From positions 62,001 through 126,000 of the forward strand of contig CAWHCK010000048.1 in NCBI GenBank assembly GCA_963827585.1: a stretch of DNA of 64,000 bases. The letters are read 5' to 3'. Each line of letters starts with the position of its first letter. Position 1 is the stretch's first letter. This stretch comes from VAZQ01 sp963827585 (lineage in GTDB: Bacteria; Pseudomonadota; Alphaproteobacteria; Rhizobiales; Xanthobacteraceae). Positions 18,924 through 28,106 of this stretch are shown one piece after another. Both the position numbers and the translations under genes were made by a program. The notes under the pieces were generated by a model. That model saw nothing but the letters and a program-made list of their open reading frames with translations. It was not told where the DNA came from and did not search any database.

Positions 18924-19031
18924 ATGCGGTTTCTCGCCAATGAGAACTTCCCTGGCGCTGCCGTCGAGGTGCTGGAAGCAGCCAGTCACGACGTTGTTTG
19001 GGTGAGACCGCTCGCTCGCCCTCGGACCTGA
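18924..19031 (+). pseudogene. Truncated DUF5615 (PIN-like) toxin remnant
   Basis: Starts MRFLANENFPGAAVEVLEAA then SHDVVWVR, the normal N-terminus of DUF5615 toxins, but stops after 35 residues where the family has about 110-120. The first acidic residue region (ANEN) remains; the rest of the PIN-like core, including the later conserved Asp residues, is missing. The break coincides with the start of the xanthine dehydrogenase-type gene at 19035, suggesting a deletion or recombination joint just there. Confidence 0.75.
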
Positions 19032-19034
19032 CAC

Positions 19035-21401
19035 GTGGCCACTGCCAAACATGGAATCGGCGCCTCGGTTCTTCGCAAGGAGGATGAGCGCTTCCTGCGC
19101 GGGCAGGGGCAGTACGTCGCCGATATCCGCATGCCTGGGACCCGCGATGTGGCGTTCGTGCGCAGTCCGGTCGCGCACGCCCGCCTGCGCGATGTGAAGG
19201 TGCCGGAGCGGTTCCGGGACGCCGTGATCACTGCGAAGGACATGGTCGGGGTCAAGCCGATCTCGTCGAATCCGCCGCTGCGCGGGTTCAAGTTCTCGAC
19301 CGAGCCGATCCTGGCGTCCGACAAGCTGCGCTTCGTGGGCGAGATCGTCGCCATGTGCGTGGCGAGGACGCGCGCGGAGGCCGAGGACATCGCGAGCCTG
19401 GTGACCGTCGACTACGACGAGCTGCCGGCGGTGACGGACATGCTCGCCGCCCGGGAGCCTGGCGCGCCGCTCGTGCACGAGAGCTGGAAGGACAACGTCT
19501 TCATCGAGTTCTCCGAACACGCCGGCGTGGAGAACATCGCCGAGGCGGCGGATATCACGGTCACGCGCGACATCCGCACCGCGCGCCACTGCATGCTGCC
19601 GTTGGAAGGCCGCGGCGTGCTCGCCTATCGCGATCCGCGCTTGCGGCTCCTTACCGTCGTCACCTCCTCGCAATTCCCCCATTCGGTGCAGACCGGGCTG
19701 TGCGAGTGCCTGGGTCTCAACGATGGCGACGTCCGCGTCATCTCGCCCGACGTCGGCGGCGGCTTCGGCTACAAGGGCGTGCTGAGCCGCGAAGAGGTTG
19801 CGCTCGCGTGGCTGGCGCTGCAGCTCGATCATCCCGTGCGCTGGATCGAGGATTGCCGCGAGCACCTGACCGCGAATGCCAACTGCCGGGAGCATCACTA
19901 TCGCATCACGGCGTACGCCTCTCGCGCGGGGAAGCTCCTGGGCATCGACTGCGTCGGAGCGGTGGATGCGGGCGCCTATTCCGCCTACCCGATCTCGTCC
20001 GGACTGGAGGCGGCGCAAATCGCGAACCTGCTCCCGGGCCCCTACGTCCTGTCCGGCTATCGCTGCCGGGCGGCTGCGGTCGCCACCAACAAATCCCCCA
20101 TCCTTCCCTATCGCGGCGTTGCCCGCACGGGCATTTGCCTCGCGATCGAGGTGGTGATGGACGCGATCGCGCGCGAGGCCGACCTCGAGCCCTATGAGCT
20201 GCGGCTCATGAATATGGTTCGCCCCGAGCAGATGCCGTTCGACAATGTCGTGGGCAAGCATTTCGACAGCGGCGACCATCCCAAGTGCCTGCGCCGCGCG
20301 GTCGAGGCCATCGGGCTTCCCGAGGTGCGGGCGCGCCAGCGGCAGGGCAGCAGCGACGGCCGTCTGACCGGCGTTGGCCTCGCGTTCTTCGTCGAGCAGG
20401 GGGCGCACGGAACGTCGGTGCTGGCGGCGTGGGGTCGTCCCATGGTTCCCGGTTACGAACAGGCGACGGTGCGGCTCACCGCCGACGGCGACGTCGAAAT
20501 CCGGGTCGGCACCCATTCGCACGGCCAGGGACACGAGACGACGTTCGCCCAGGTCGCGCACGAAATCCTCGGAGTCGATTTCGAGCGGATCAAGCTCTTT
20601 CAGGGCGACACGCTCTATTCGCCCTATTCGACCTCGACCTGGGGCTCGCGCTCCATGGTCATGGGCGGAGGCGCGGTGGCGCGCGCGTCGCGGCTCCTCG
20701 CCGTGCGTGCGAGCCGGATCGGGGCGTGGCTGCTGCAGGCCGATCCCGCGAAAGCCATGGTCAAGGGCGGCAACGTCGTGGTCGACAACGCCCATGTCAG
20801 CCTGCGCGACGTGGGACGCGCCTGGTACCTGCAGCCGCAGCACCTGCCGCCCGACGTCGACACCGGCGGGCTCGAGGTCACCGCCGGATATCGCGCCGAG
20901 CGCGACAGCGGGACGTTCAGCTATGCCACCCACGCGGCTGTCGTGGCGGTCGATCCGGAAACCGGGGGCGTGGAAATTCTGGATTATGTCGTGGTCGAGG
21001 ACGGCGGCGTCCTGGTCAACCCGATGGTCGTCGATGGCCAGGTATGCGGCGGCACCGCCCAGGGGATCGGCACCTGCCTGTACGAGGCCATGCCGTTCAG
21101 CCCGCAGGGCCAGCCGCTGGCGTCGACGCTCATGGACTATCTGCTGCCGAGCGCGACCGAGGTGCCGCGCATGCGCGTGTTGCACATGGAAACGCCCTCG
21201 CCCTACACCGAGTTCGGCATCAAGGGCTTGGGCGAGGGCGGGGCGGTCGGGCCGCCCGCCGCCATCGTGAGCGCGGTGAACGACGCGCTGCGGCCGCTGG
21301 GGGTGGAAGTCCATGACCTGCCGCTCACTCCGGCGCGAATTCTTGCGGCCGTGAAGGCATCACCGCAAAGGTGCTGCCGGAAAAGTTCGGGCGATACTTG
21401 A
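19035..21401 (+). CDS. Xanthine dehydrogenase family molybdopterin-binding subunit
   Basis: 788-residue molybdenum hydroxylase large subunit, complete. GGGFGYK lies at residues 241-247, and the catalytic glutamate is expected in GLGEGG (E734). The usual YRGAGRPE segment reads PYRGVARTG here. It is a paralog of the partial gene at the left edge. GTG 19035 is the start, four bases after the truncated toxin stop, with no strong ribosome site visible. No FAD or 2Fe-2S subunit genes flank it, although such enzymes normally need electron-transfer partners; these may be encoded elsewhere and shared. Electron acceptor and substrate unknown. Confidence 0.88.
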   Translation: MATAKHGIGASVLRKEDERFLRGQGQYVADIRMPGTRDVAFVRSPVAHARLRDVKVPERFRDAVITAKDMVGVKPISSNPPLRGFKFSTEPILASDKLRFVGEIVAMCVARTRAEAEDIASLVTVDYDELPAVTDMLAAREPGAPLVHESWKDNVFIEFSEHAGVENIAEAADITVTRDIRTARHCMLPLEGRGVLAYRDPRLRLLTVVTSSQFPHSVQTGLCECLGLNDGDVRVISPDVGGGFGYKGVLSREEVALAWLALQLDHPVRWIEDCREHLTANANCREHHYRITAYASRAGKLLGIDCVGAVDAGAYSAYPISSGLEAAQIANLLPGPYVLSGYRCRAAAVATNKSPILPYRGVARTGICLAIEVVMDAIAREADLEPYELRLMNMVRPEQMPFDNVVGKHFDSGDHPKCLRRAVEAIGLPEVRARQRQGSSDGRLTGVGLAFFVEQGAHGTSVLAAWGRPMVPGYEQATVRLTADGDVEIRVGTHSHGQGHETTFAQVAHEILGVDFERIKLFQGDTLYSPYSTSTWGSRSMVMGGGAVARASRLLAVRASRIGAWLLQADPAKAMVKGGNVVVDNAHVSLRDVGRAWYLQPQHLPPDVDTGGLEVTAGYRAERDSGTFSYATHAAVVAVDPETGGVEILDYVVVEDGGVLVNPMVVDGQVCGGTAQGIGTCLYEAMPFSPQGQPLASTLMDYLLPSATEVPRMRVLHMETPSPYTEFGIKGLGEGGAVGPPAAIVSAVNDALRPLGVEVHDLPLTPARILAAVKASPQRCCRKSSGDT

Positions 21402-21571
21402 GCATTCGCGCGCGGCAATAGCGACCAACCTGGCCTGCTGAAATATCCGCCTGCCCCGGCGGGGACGGCAGATTCTTGCGTGTGCGAAGGCCCATCCGTG
21501 CGCTGCGACCCAGGAGCCCCTTGCGTCCCGGCGCTGGGAGGGCGACCATGGGAAGAGAGTGGGGAGGTCAC

Positions 21572-23191
21572 GTGCGCTGCTCGATACCCGTCAAGAACCG
21601 GCGTCGGGTGCTGTGCGTGTTTCCGCACTACACGCCCGCCTTCGGCACCTTCAACCACGCGTACCGGCTGATGAAAGGGGTGCGTGCATTCATGCCGCCC
21701 CAGGGCCTGCTGCTGATCGCGGCCTACATGCCGCAGGAATGGCCGGTCCGCTTCATCGACGAGAACATCGGCAAGGCCACCGCCGCCGACTTCGCGTGGG
21801 CCGACGTCGTGCTGGTCAGCGGCATGCACGTCCAGGCCCCGCAGATCCACAATATCGCGGAACGCGCCCATGCGGCCGGCAAGGTGGTGATGCTGGGCGG
21901 ACCGTCGGTGTCCGCCTCGCCCGAGATGTATCCCGACATCGACTATCTCCACATCGGCGAGATGGGAGACGCGACCGACCGGCTCATTGCGTACCTCGAC
22001 GAAAGCGTTGCGCGCCCGCGCGAGCAAGTGCGGTTCGAGACCAAGGATCGGCTGCCGCTCGAGCGCTTCCCGATCCCGGCCTACGACCTGATCCCGCTCA
22101 AGCACTACCTGATACTGACGCTGCAGTTCTCCAGCGGATGTCCCTATCTCTGCGAATTCTGCGACATTCCCAATCTCTACGGCCGGCAGCCGCGGCTCAA
22201 GACGCCCGCTCAGCTCACCGCCGAGCTCGATGCCATGCGCAAGCAGAAAGGGCATCCGCCGGTGGTCTATTTCGTCGATGACAATTTCATCGGCAATCGC
22301 AAGGCTACCAGGGACATGCTGCCGCATCTGTTGGCCTGGCAGAAAGAGCGCGGCTATCCCATGAATTTCGCCTGCGAGGCGACGCTGAACATCGCCAAGC
22401 AGCCGGACATCCTCGCGCTCATGCGGGACTGCTCGTTCCTCGGCATCTTCGTCGGCATCGAGACGCCGGAGGCCGATGCGCTCAAGGCCATGCGCAAGAG
22501 CCAGAACGTCTCCGTGCCGATGATGGAATCGATCAGGACGCTGAACGACTACGGACTGGAAGTCACGTCCGGCATCATCCTCGGGCTCGACACCGATACC
22601 GACGACAGCGAGGCGCGTCTCAAGGAGTTCATCGACGTTTCGCAGATCCCGATGTTGACAATCAACCTGCTGCAGGCGCTGCCGAAGACGCCGCTGTGGG
22701 ACCGGCTCCAGCGGGCCGGGCGGCTGGTGGACGATCCCGCGCTCGAAAGCAACGTGCGCTTCGTGCGGCCTTACGACGACGTGGTCTCGATGTGGCGCCG
22801 TTGCATCGCCTATGCCAACGACCCGGAGCGGCTGTTCGCGCGCTTCCGGCATCAGGTCGATGCCACCTACGTGAACCGGATGGTGACGCCCGCGCGCGGC
22901 AAGCTCACCTTCAGCAACCTTTCGAGCGCCCTGGTGCTCGCCTTGCGCGTGGTGCTGCATATCGGAATTCTGTCGGACTACCGCAGGCCGTTCTGGCGGG
23001 CGGTCCGCTACGCGCTGCGCCGCGGCCAGATCGACGCCGTGCTCGGAATGGCGTTCATCGCCTATCACCTCATCCGGTTCACGCGTGAGGCGCTGCGCGG
23101 CGAACAGAACGCGTCGTATTATTCGACCAAGGCGCGCAAGCCCGAGCCCGCGCATTCGCCGCAATTGACGGCGTTGCGCAAGCCGGCGTAG
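21572..23191 (+). CDS. hpnP: B12-binding radical SAM protein, hopanoid C-2 methylase HpnP-like
   Basis: 539-residue protein with an N-terminal B12-binding domain (RRVLCVFPHY to about residue 150), a radical SAM core with CxxxCxxC in SSGCPYLCEFCDIP (C190, C194, C197) and a C-terminal DUF4070-type domain. The segments GVRAFMPPQGLLLIAAY, FVGIETPE and NLLQALPKTPLWDRL closely match what I recall of HpnP, which methylates hopanoids at C-2. GTG 21572 follows GGGGAGG by four bases; an in-frame ATG at 21548 is the alternative. It is alone, not in a hopanoid cluster. Other B12-radical SAM methylases with the same domain order cannot be fully excluded. Confidence 0.8.
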   Translation: MRCSIPVKNRRRVLCVFPHYTPAFGTFNHAYRLMKGVRAFMPPQGLLLIAAYMPQEWPVRFIDENIGKATAADFAWADVVLVSGMHVQAPQIHNIAERAHAAGKVVMLGGPSVSASPEMYPDIDYLHIGEMGDATDRLIAYLDESVARPREQVRFETKDRLPLERFPIPAYDLIPLKHYLILTLQFSSGCPYLCEFCDIPNLYGRQPRLKTPAQLTAELDAMRKQKGHPPVVYFVDDNFIGNRKATRDMLPHLLAWQKERGYPMNFACEATLNIAKQPDILALMRDCSFLGIFVGIETPEADALKAMRKSQNVSVPMMESIRTLNDYGLEVTSGIILGLDTDTDDSEARLKEFIDVSQIPMLTINLLQALPKTPLWDRLQRAGRLVDDPALESNVRFVRPYDDVVSMWRRCIAYANDPERLFARFRHQVDATYVNRMVTPARGKLTFSNLSSALVLALRVVLHIGILSDYRRPFWRAVRYALRRGQIDAVLGMAFIAYHLIRFTREALRGEQNASYYSTKARKPEPAHSPQLTALRKPA

Positions 23192-23213
23192 TCACGACCA
23201 TCGAAAGCAGTGT

Positions 23214-23330
23214 GTAGGGTGGGCAAAGTGAAGCGGGCCCACGGTCTTTTTCTCGGCCTACGATTTCCCTGCCGTCCGCCCCGGCCTCGCGTGGGCACGG
23301 CGCGCAAGAGCGCGCCTTTGCCCACCCTAC
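23214..23330. repeat. Inverted repeat element with 15-base ends
   Basis: GTAGGGTGGGCAAAG (23214-23228) and its exact complement CTTTGCCCACCCTAC (23316-23330) bound a 117-base element between two convergent genes. The ends resemble those of the element at 63675-63793. Probably a small non-autonomous intergenic repeat; may act as a bidirectional terminator. Confidence 0.85.
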
Positions 23331-23341
23331 GGGAACCAGCA

Positions 23342-24922
23342 TCATCCCAGCTTCGGTTCGAGCGTGGTCGACCAAAGCGCGCGATCGTCGACGTCCTTGA
23401 GCGTCACGGTCATGACCTGCGTGGCGCCGTCGATCGCGACGTGGCCGAAGAACTGCAGGCCTTCGCTCGGCGGCCGGTTTGGTTCGCTCGGCGCCTTCAC
23501 GTAGACGAGTTGCGGTCCGAACGTATTGTCGAGCTTGTTTTGCGGGAAGCTCCCGGCGTGGAGCGGGCCCGAGACGAATTCCCAGAACGGCTCGAACTCC
23601 TGGAACACCGCCTTGTTCGGATCGTAGTAGTGCGCCGCAGTGTAGTGCACGTCGGCGGTGAGCCACACCGTGTTGCGAATGCCGGCCCGCTTGATGAAGG
23701 AGAGAATATCCGCGACTTCGAGCTCGCGACCGCGCGGCGGCCCGTCGCCCTGGGCGACCGCCTCGACCCCCCATTGGCGATCGGCATCGTAGACGACAAT
23801 GAGGCCGATCGGCATGTCGGCCGCGATCACCTTCCAGGTCGCCTTCGAATTCATCAGCTCGCGCTTGAGCCAGGCGACTTGCTCCGGCCCGAGGAAGTGA
23901 GCCTCAGGCCCATAAGTCTCTTCCTTGCCTTCGCCGTTGGGTCCGCGATAGCTGCGCATGTCGATCATGAACACGTCGAGGAGCGGCCCGTAGGAAATCT
24001 TGCGGTAGACGCGGCTGGGATCGGCCTGCGTCCGGCGCAGCGGCATATATTCATGGAACGCGCGACTCGCCCGCGACGCGAGCAACAAGGCGTTCGTCTC
24101 GACATACTTCAAGCGCGCATGGGCGGCGCGGGTCAGCGGCTCACCCGGCCACCAATTATTGGTCACCTCGTGATCGTCCCACTGCGCGAAGATCGGGACC
24201 TGGGCATTGAAGGCGAGCACGTTCTTGTCGAGCAGATTGTATTTGTAGTTGCCGCGGAACTCGTCGAGCGTCTCCGCCGGCTTGGCCTTCTCCTGCGTCA
24301 CGACGTTCTTCCAGATCTCGCCGTTCGGCATCCTCTTCTCGGCTTCAATCGGGCCGTCGGCGTAGATAGTGTCGCCGCAGTGGATGAGGAAATCCGGGCG
24401 GTGGCGCAGCATGGTCGCGTAGGTCCGCATGCCGCCGCGGGCCACGTCGATGCCCCAGCCCTGGCCGGCGGTGTCACCCGACCACACGAACGAGATCGAG
24501 CGCCGGTCGCTCGGCGCGGTGCGAAAGTGTCCGGTGACTGCTTCGCCGACGATCGTCGGCGAAGCAAGGTTCTGAAAGCTGATGCGGTAGAAAACGTCCT
24601 GGCCCGCAGGCAGGCCCTCGATCAGGACGTTGGCGGTGAAATCGGATTCGGGCAGCACATCGACGGCTGCCGCCCGGCGGATGATCTTGAAGCTGTCGGT
24701 GGTCGCGGCCTCCGCCAGCATGCGCGCCGGGCGGTCCGTGCGCGCCCAGAGCACGGCGGAGTCGGCCCAGACGTCGCCGCATTGGACGCCGTGGGTGATG
24801 CGGGGGCGATCGGCCGCGCGGCTGAGAGACGGCGTGGCGATGCCGCCGGCCGCGGTGATCGCGGTCGACGCCGCGGCCGTGGCCAGAAACCGCCGGCGCG
24901 ACACGGGGATGTGCACGGTCAT
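23342..24922 (-). CDS. Alkaline phosphatase D (PhoD) family protein, Tat-exported
   Basis: 526-residue PhoD-type phosphodiesterase/phosphatase. The N-terminus has a Tat signal (SRRRFLATAAA) and a PhoD_N beta domain, then the metallophosphatase core with SGDTAGQGWG, HCGDTIYADGP, QWDDHEVTNNWW and TADVHYTAAHYYD metal-binding segments. Start ATG 24922 is preceded by GGAGGG. Acts in the periplasm on phosphoesters using Ca/Fe. Promoter region 24923-25029 shows no obvious Pho box. Confidence 0.92.
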   Translation of the reverse strand: MTVHIPVSRRRFLATAAASTAITAAGGIATPSLSRAADRPRITHGVQCGDVWADSAVLWARTDRPARMLAEAATTDSFKIIRRAAAVDVLPESDFTANVLIEGLPAGQDVFYRISFQNLASPTIVGEAVTGHFRTAPSDRRSISFVWSGDTAGQGWGIDVARGGMRTYATMLRHRPDFLIHCGDTIYADGPIEAEKRMPNGEIWKNVVTQEKAKPAETLDEFRGNYKYNLLDKNVLAFNAQVPIFAQWDDHEVTNNWWPGEPLTRAAHARLKYVETNALLLASRASRAFHEYMPLRRTQADPSRVYRKISYGPLLDVFMIDMRSYRGPNGEGKEETYGPEAHFLGPEQVAWLKRELMNSKATWKVIAADMPIGLIVVYDADRQWGVEAVAQGDGPPRGRELEVADILSFIKRAGIRNTVWLTADVHYTAAHYYDPNKAVFQEFEPFWEFVSGPLHAGSFPQNKLDNTFGPQLVYVKAPSEPNRPPSEGLQFFGHVAIDGATQVMTVTLKDVDDRALWSTTLEPKLG

Positions 24923-25029
24923 CGAACCCTCCGACGTGGCAACATTGTAATCGTTCCAGGCCAGGATGGTGGCGCCTCCTGACAGCAGGCCGACGAGTCT
25001 GCGACAACTCGGTGACAGTGGACAGCCGG

Positions 25030-26148
25030 TCAGGCGCCCGCCGGCCGGCTCCACGGCCGCAATCGCACGCCCCGGGGCAAGGCCTCGTGCAGCATCAGCA
25101 TCTCGCCCACGGTCTCGGGGGTGACGAGGCCGACCAGCCGCCCGGTGGGATCGACCACGGCGACGGCAGGGGGCGATTGCTCCTGCAGGATGCGGAACGC
25201 GTCTTCGAGATGCTGGCGGTAGCCGACGGCGGGCAGCGTCGTGGTCATGGCCTCGGCGACGCGCGTATCCGGGCCGTGCTGCTTGAGCGCGCGAATGAGG
25301 TCCTTGCGTCCGAGCAGGCCAACCGGCTTGCCGCTCGCGTCGACCACCGGGAATTCGCTCTGACTGGTGCGCAACAACGCCTGCACGGCGTCCTCGACCG
25401 GCGCCTCCGGCGACAAAGTCGCGTACTGCGTCATCATCGCCGAGCTCACCGGTACTCCGCGCGACATTGCGCGCATCGCCACCATGTGCGCCTCGGACGC
25501 CGCCGCAAGGTAGACGAAGATGGCGATGAAGATCAGCAGCGGGTTGTAGAACAGCCCGATGAAGCCGAGCGCGAAGGCGAAGCCCTGGCCGACGAACGCC
25601 GCGATCTCGGTTGCACGCACGAATCCCAGGCGCGTCGCCAGTAGCGCGCGCAGCACGCGGCCGCCATCCATCGGGAAGGCCGGAATCAGATTGAACAGCG
25701 CGAGGAACAGGTTGACCGCGGCGAGCCGGTCGACGAGCGAGACGTTCGCCGTATCCATGACGGTGAGGTCGCCGGCCTTGAGGTGCGCGCCCGCTACGAG
25801 CACGAGGCCGAAGGCGATGGCGACATTCACCAGCGGACCGGCGATGGCGATCAACAGCTCCTGGCGCGGCTCTTCCGGAATCCGCTCGAGCCGCGCGACG
25901 CCGCCGATCGGCAGCAGCGTGACGTCGGGCGTGGCGATGCCGAAAGCGCGCGCGGTGAAGATGTGGCCGAATTCATGCGCCAGCACACATGCGAACAGCA
26001 GCACCAGGAAGACAAGATTTGCCATGGCGGCGTCGGGTCCTTCCGCGACGTAGGTCGCGAAGAAGATCCAGCCCAGGAACAAGATGAAGGTGATATGGAC
26101 GCGCACCGCTGTGCCGGCGATCGTGCCGATATTGAGCGACCACGACAT
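25030..26148 (-). CDS. Site-2 protease family protein with C-terminal CBS domains
   Basis: 372-residue membrane metalloprotease (M50/S2P, YfgZ/Rip-like). Zinc motif HEFGH is at residues 58-62 and the second ligand motif NLIPAFPMDGGR ends with D161; about six membrane segments fill residues 15-220. Two CBS domains (about 240-365) follow, suggesting control by an adenosyl ligand. ATG 26148 follows GGAGG by five bases. No adjacent anti-sigma factor; substrate unknown. Confidence 0.9.
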   Translation of the reverse strand: MSWSLNIGTIAGTAVRVHITFILFLGWIFFATYVAEGPDAAMANLVFLVLLFACVLAHEFGHIFTARAFGIATPDVTLLPIGGVARLERIPEEPRQELLIAIAGPLVNVAIAFGLVLVAGAHLKAGDLTVMDTANVSLVDRLAAVNLFLALFNLIPAFPMDGGRVLRALLATRLGFVRATEIAAFVGQGFAFALGFIGLFYNPLLIFIAIFVYLAAASEAHMVAMRAMSRGVPVSSAMMTQYATLSPEAPVEDAVQALLRTSQSEFPVVDASGKPVGLLGRKDLIRALKQHGPDTRVAEAMTTTLPAVGYRQHLEDAFRILQEQSPPAVAVVDPTGRLVGLVTPETVGEMLMLHEALPRGVRLRPWSRPAGA

Positions 26149-26280
26149 GAGGGCCTCCGGGCGAAAGCATCGATTCACACCCGGTTGATGCCATTGTCGT
26201 CCCTACGAGGACGACGGCGAACGGATCGCCGGGATGCTGAATAATACGTAGGGCCCTCCAGCTCGATTTGCGAGTGGCCG

Positions 26281-26357
26281 CTAGTGCCCCGAACCCGAAG
26301 TTCGCACACGTGTGCCGCGAGTCCGGTTGCGAACTTCGGGTTCAAAAGGGGCACTAG
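26281..26357. repeat. CTAG-bounded hairpin repeat, copy 1
   Basis: 77-base element with near-perfect complementary halves, beginning CTAGTGCCCC and ending GGGGCACTAG, with inner arms GAAGTTCGCA and TGCGAACTTC. Shares its ends, inner arms and apical TGTGCCGCG with the element at 26371-26445, and substitutions between the two are compensatory in the stem. Confidence 0.9.
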
Positions 26358-26370
26358 AATCATAGAGTTG

Positions 26371-26445
26371 CTAGTGTCCCTTGATTCCGAAGTTCGCATG
26401 CGAATGTGCCGCGCGTGTTTGCGAACTTCGGAATCGGGACACTAG
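26371..26445. repeat. CTAG-bounded hairpin repeat, copy 2
   Basis: 75-base element beginning CTAGTGTCCC and ending GGGACACTAG. Inner stem TTCCGAAGTTCGCA pairs with TTGCGAACTTCGGAA. Together with copy 1 it fills the 340-base region between the site-2 protease gene and phhB; no gene was seen in that region. Confidence 0.9.
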
Positions 26446-26488
26446 GGTGCGTTTCATGTCACAATTCGCGGGATCATGAGGGCAGACC

Positions 26489-26788
26489 ATGGCTGAAAAA
26501 TTGACCGGCAGTGCCCGCAAGAGCGCGCTCGCCAGGCTCGACGGCTGGAGCGACGTGAAGGACCGCGACGCCATCAGCAGGACCTTCACCTTCAGCGACT
26601 TCAACGAGGCCTTCGGCTTCATGACGCGGGCGGCGCTCATCGCGGAGAAGCTCGATCATCATCCCGAATGGTTCAATGTCTACGACCGGGTCGAAGTGAC
26701 GCTCGCGACCCATGATGCAGGGGGTGTGACCGAGCGCGACGTCGCGCTTGCCGAGGCTATGAATCGGCTGGCCGGGGCCGCTCGCTAG
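26489..26788 (+). CDS. phhB: 4a-hydroxytetrahydrobiopterin dehydratase (pterin-4a-carbinolamine dehydratase)
   Basis: 99-residue PCD/DCoH protein. It dehydrates the 4a-carbinolamine formed by phenylalanine hydroxylase so the pterin can be recycled. The catalytic EKLDHHPEWFNVYDRVEV stretch (H57, H58, W61) and THDAGGVTERD are intact. No phenylalanine hydroxylase gene is nearby; in alphaproteobacteria this gene is often separate and may also serve molybdopterin-related chemistry. ATG 26489 follows a GAGGGCAG element. Confidence 0.94.
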   Translation: MAEKLTGSARKSALARLDGWSDVKDRDAISRTFTFSDFNEAFGFMTRAALIAEKLDHHPEWFNVYDRVEVTLATHDAGGVTERDVALAEAMNRLAGAAR

Positions 26789-26827
26789 AGCGTGATTGCT
26801 TTAGGTTGAGTTGCAATCACGCTCTAG
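26785..26827. terminator. Perfect 15-base inverted repeat at the end of phhB
   Basis: CTAGAGCGTGATTGC (26785-26799) and GCAATCACGCTCTAG (26813-26827) are exact complements around a 13-base loop. The left arm begins at the phhB stop codon. Likely a hairpin for transcription end or mRNA stabilisation; no T-run follows. Confidence 0.7.
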
Positions 26828-26838
26828 CTTCTTGTTTG

Positions 26839-26885
26839 AGCATGATCTTTTCGGAAAACCGGTACTCACTTTTCCGGATCATGCT
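26839..26885. repeat. 47-base palindromic repeat, copy 2
   Basis: Same element as 7821-7867 with three changes; two of them (C15 to G and G37 to C) compensate each other in the inner stem, which supports a selected or copied hairpin structure. Lies between convergent phhB and the oxidoreductase gene. Confidence 0.9.
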
Positions 26886-26904
26886 CTAGTGCCGGGTTGG
26901 GTCC

Positions 26905-27880
26905 TCACGGCCGCACCACCAGCTTGCCCATGACCTTGCGGTCGGCGAGCGCCTCGAGCGCCGTCGGGCGTCTCGGCCAGCGGATAGACCTGCTGGACGT
27001 GGCATGACAGCTTGCCCTCGGCGCACCAATGGGCAAGCCGATCGATGGCGGCCTTGTAGCGGTCGCTGTCGTGGCGCACCCATGCGCCCCAAAACACGCC
27101 CAGCACGGCGCAACCCTTGAGCAGCACGAGATTGAGCGGCAGTTTCGGAATCTCGCCGGCGGCAAAGCCGACGACGAGATGCCGGCCCTCCCACGCGAGC
27201 GAGCGCACCGCCGGCTCGCTGTAGGAGCCGCCCACCGGATCGAACACGACATCGATGCCGTGTGCCCCGCCGAGACGCTTGAGCGCGGCGCGCAAGTCCT
27301 CCTTTTCGTAGTTCACCACCTCGTGCGCGCCATGGCTACGGGCGAAGTCGAGCTTGTCGTCGCTGGAGGCGCAGGCGATCACGCGCGCGCCCATGACGCG
27401 ACCGAGCTCGACCGCGGCGAGCCCGACCCCGCCCGCGGCGCCGAGCACCGCCAAGGTCTCGTTCGGGCGCATGTGGGCGCGGTGCTCGAGCGCGTGATAG
27501 GCGGTCCCATAGGTGATGGTGAGCGCGGCGGCGCGCTCGAAGTCGAGGTCGGCGGAGAGCGTGACGATCTGGTCCGCCGCAACCGCGGTGCGCTCGCGCG
27601 CCGCATTGAAGTTGGTGTAGCCCATGACGCGGTCGCCGGGCGCGAAGCCGGTGACGCCCGGACCGACGCTTTCCACCACGCCCGCGAACTCGCCCCCCGG
27701 CGAGAACGGGAACGGCGGCTTGGTCTGGTATTTGCCGGCAATGATGAGGGTGTCGAAGAAATTCAACCCGACCGCCGCGACCCTCGCCACCACCTCGCCC
27801 GGCCCCGCGACCGGGTCGGGGATGTCCGCGAGCACGAGATCATCGGGGGTGCCGAAGCGCTGGCAGAGAATGGCTTTCAC
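26905..27880 (-). CDS. NADPH:quinone oxidoreductase family protein (single frame break near 26970)
   Basis: About 325-residue zinc-independent medium-chain dehydrogenase/reductase of the quinone oxidoreductase (Qor) group: MKAILCQRFGTPDDLVLADI start, GYTNFNAARERTAV, and the nucleotide-binding AAGGVGLAAVELGRVMGA. The reading frame breaks near 26970: PLAETPD continues in another frame as ALEALADRKVMGKLVVRP and stops at 26905, exactly as the family normally ends. Removing one G from a GG pair restores the frame, so a single-base insertion, probably a sequence error, is inferred. Start ATG 27880. Confidence 0.85.
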
Positions 27881-28106
27881 GGGCGGATCGTTCGATCGGT
27901 GGTTGCGAGCTTGCTATAGCACGGTCGGGGGCCCCGGGTGCGGCCGTCGGGCGGGCCGATATTGCCTATTTTACGGGCCCATTGAGGCGGCCAGCCGACC
28001 GCCGGCCCAGCCGCCTTCACATTGCCGAATTCCGCAAGCAGGTCCATGTTGTTCAGGGGCGCTCTATTCTTCAGGTTGCCGCAGCCGTCACGGGGGAGGT
28101 GGGTCG

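Noticed and set aside
18855..23164. Very long minus-strand frames (819 and 653 residues)
   Set aside because: Antisense to the clear hydroxylase and radical SAM genes; typical high-GC shadow composition.
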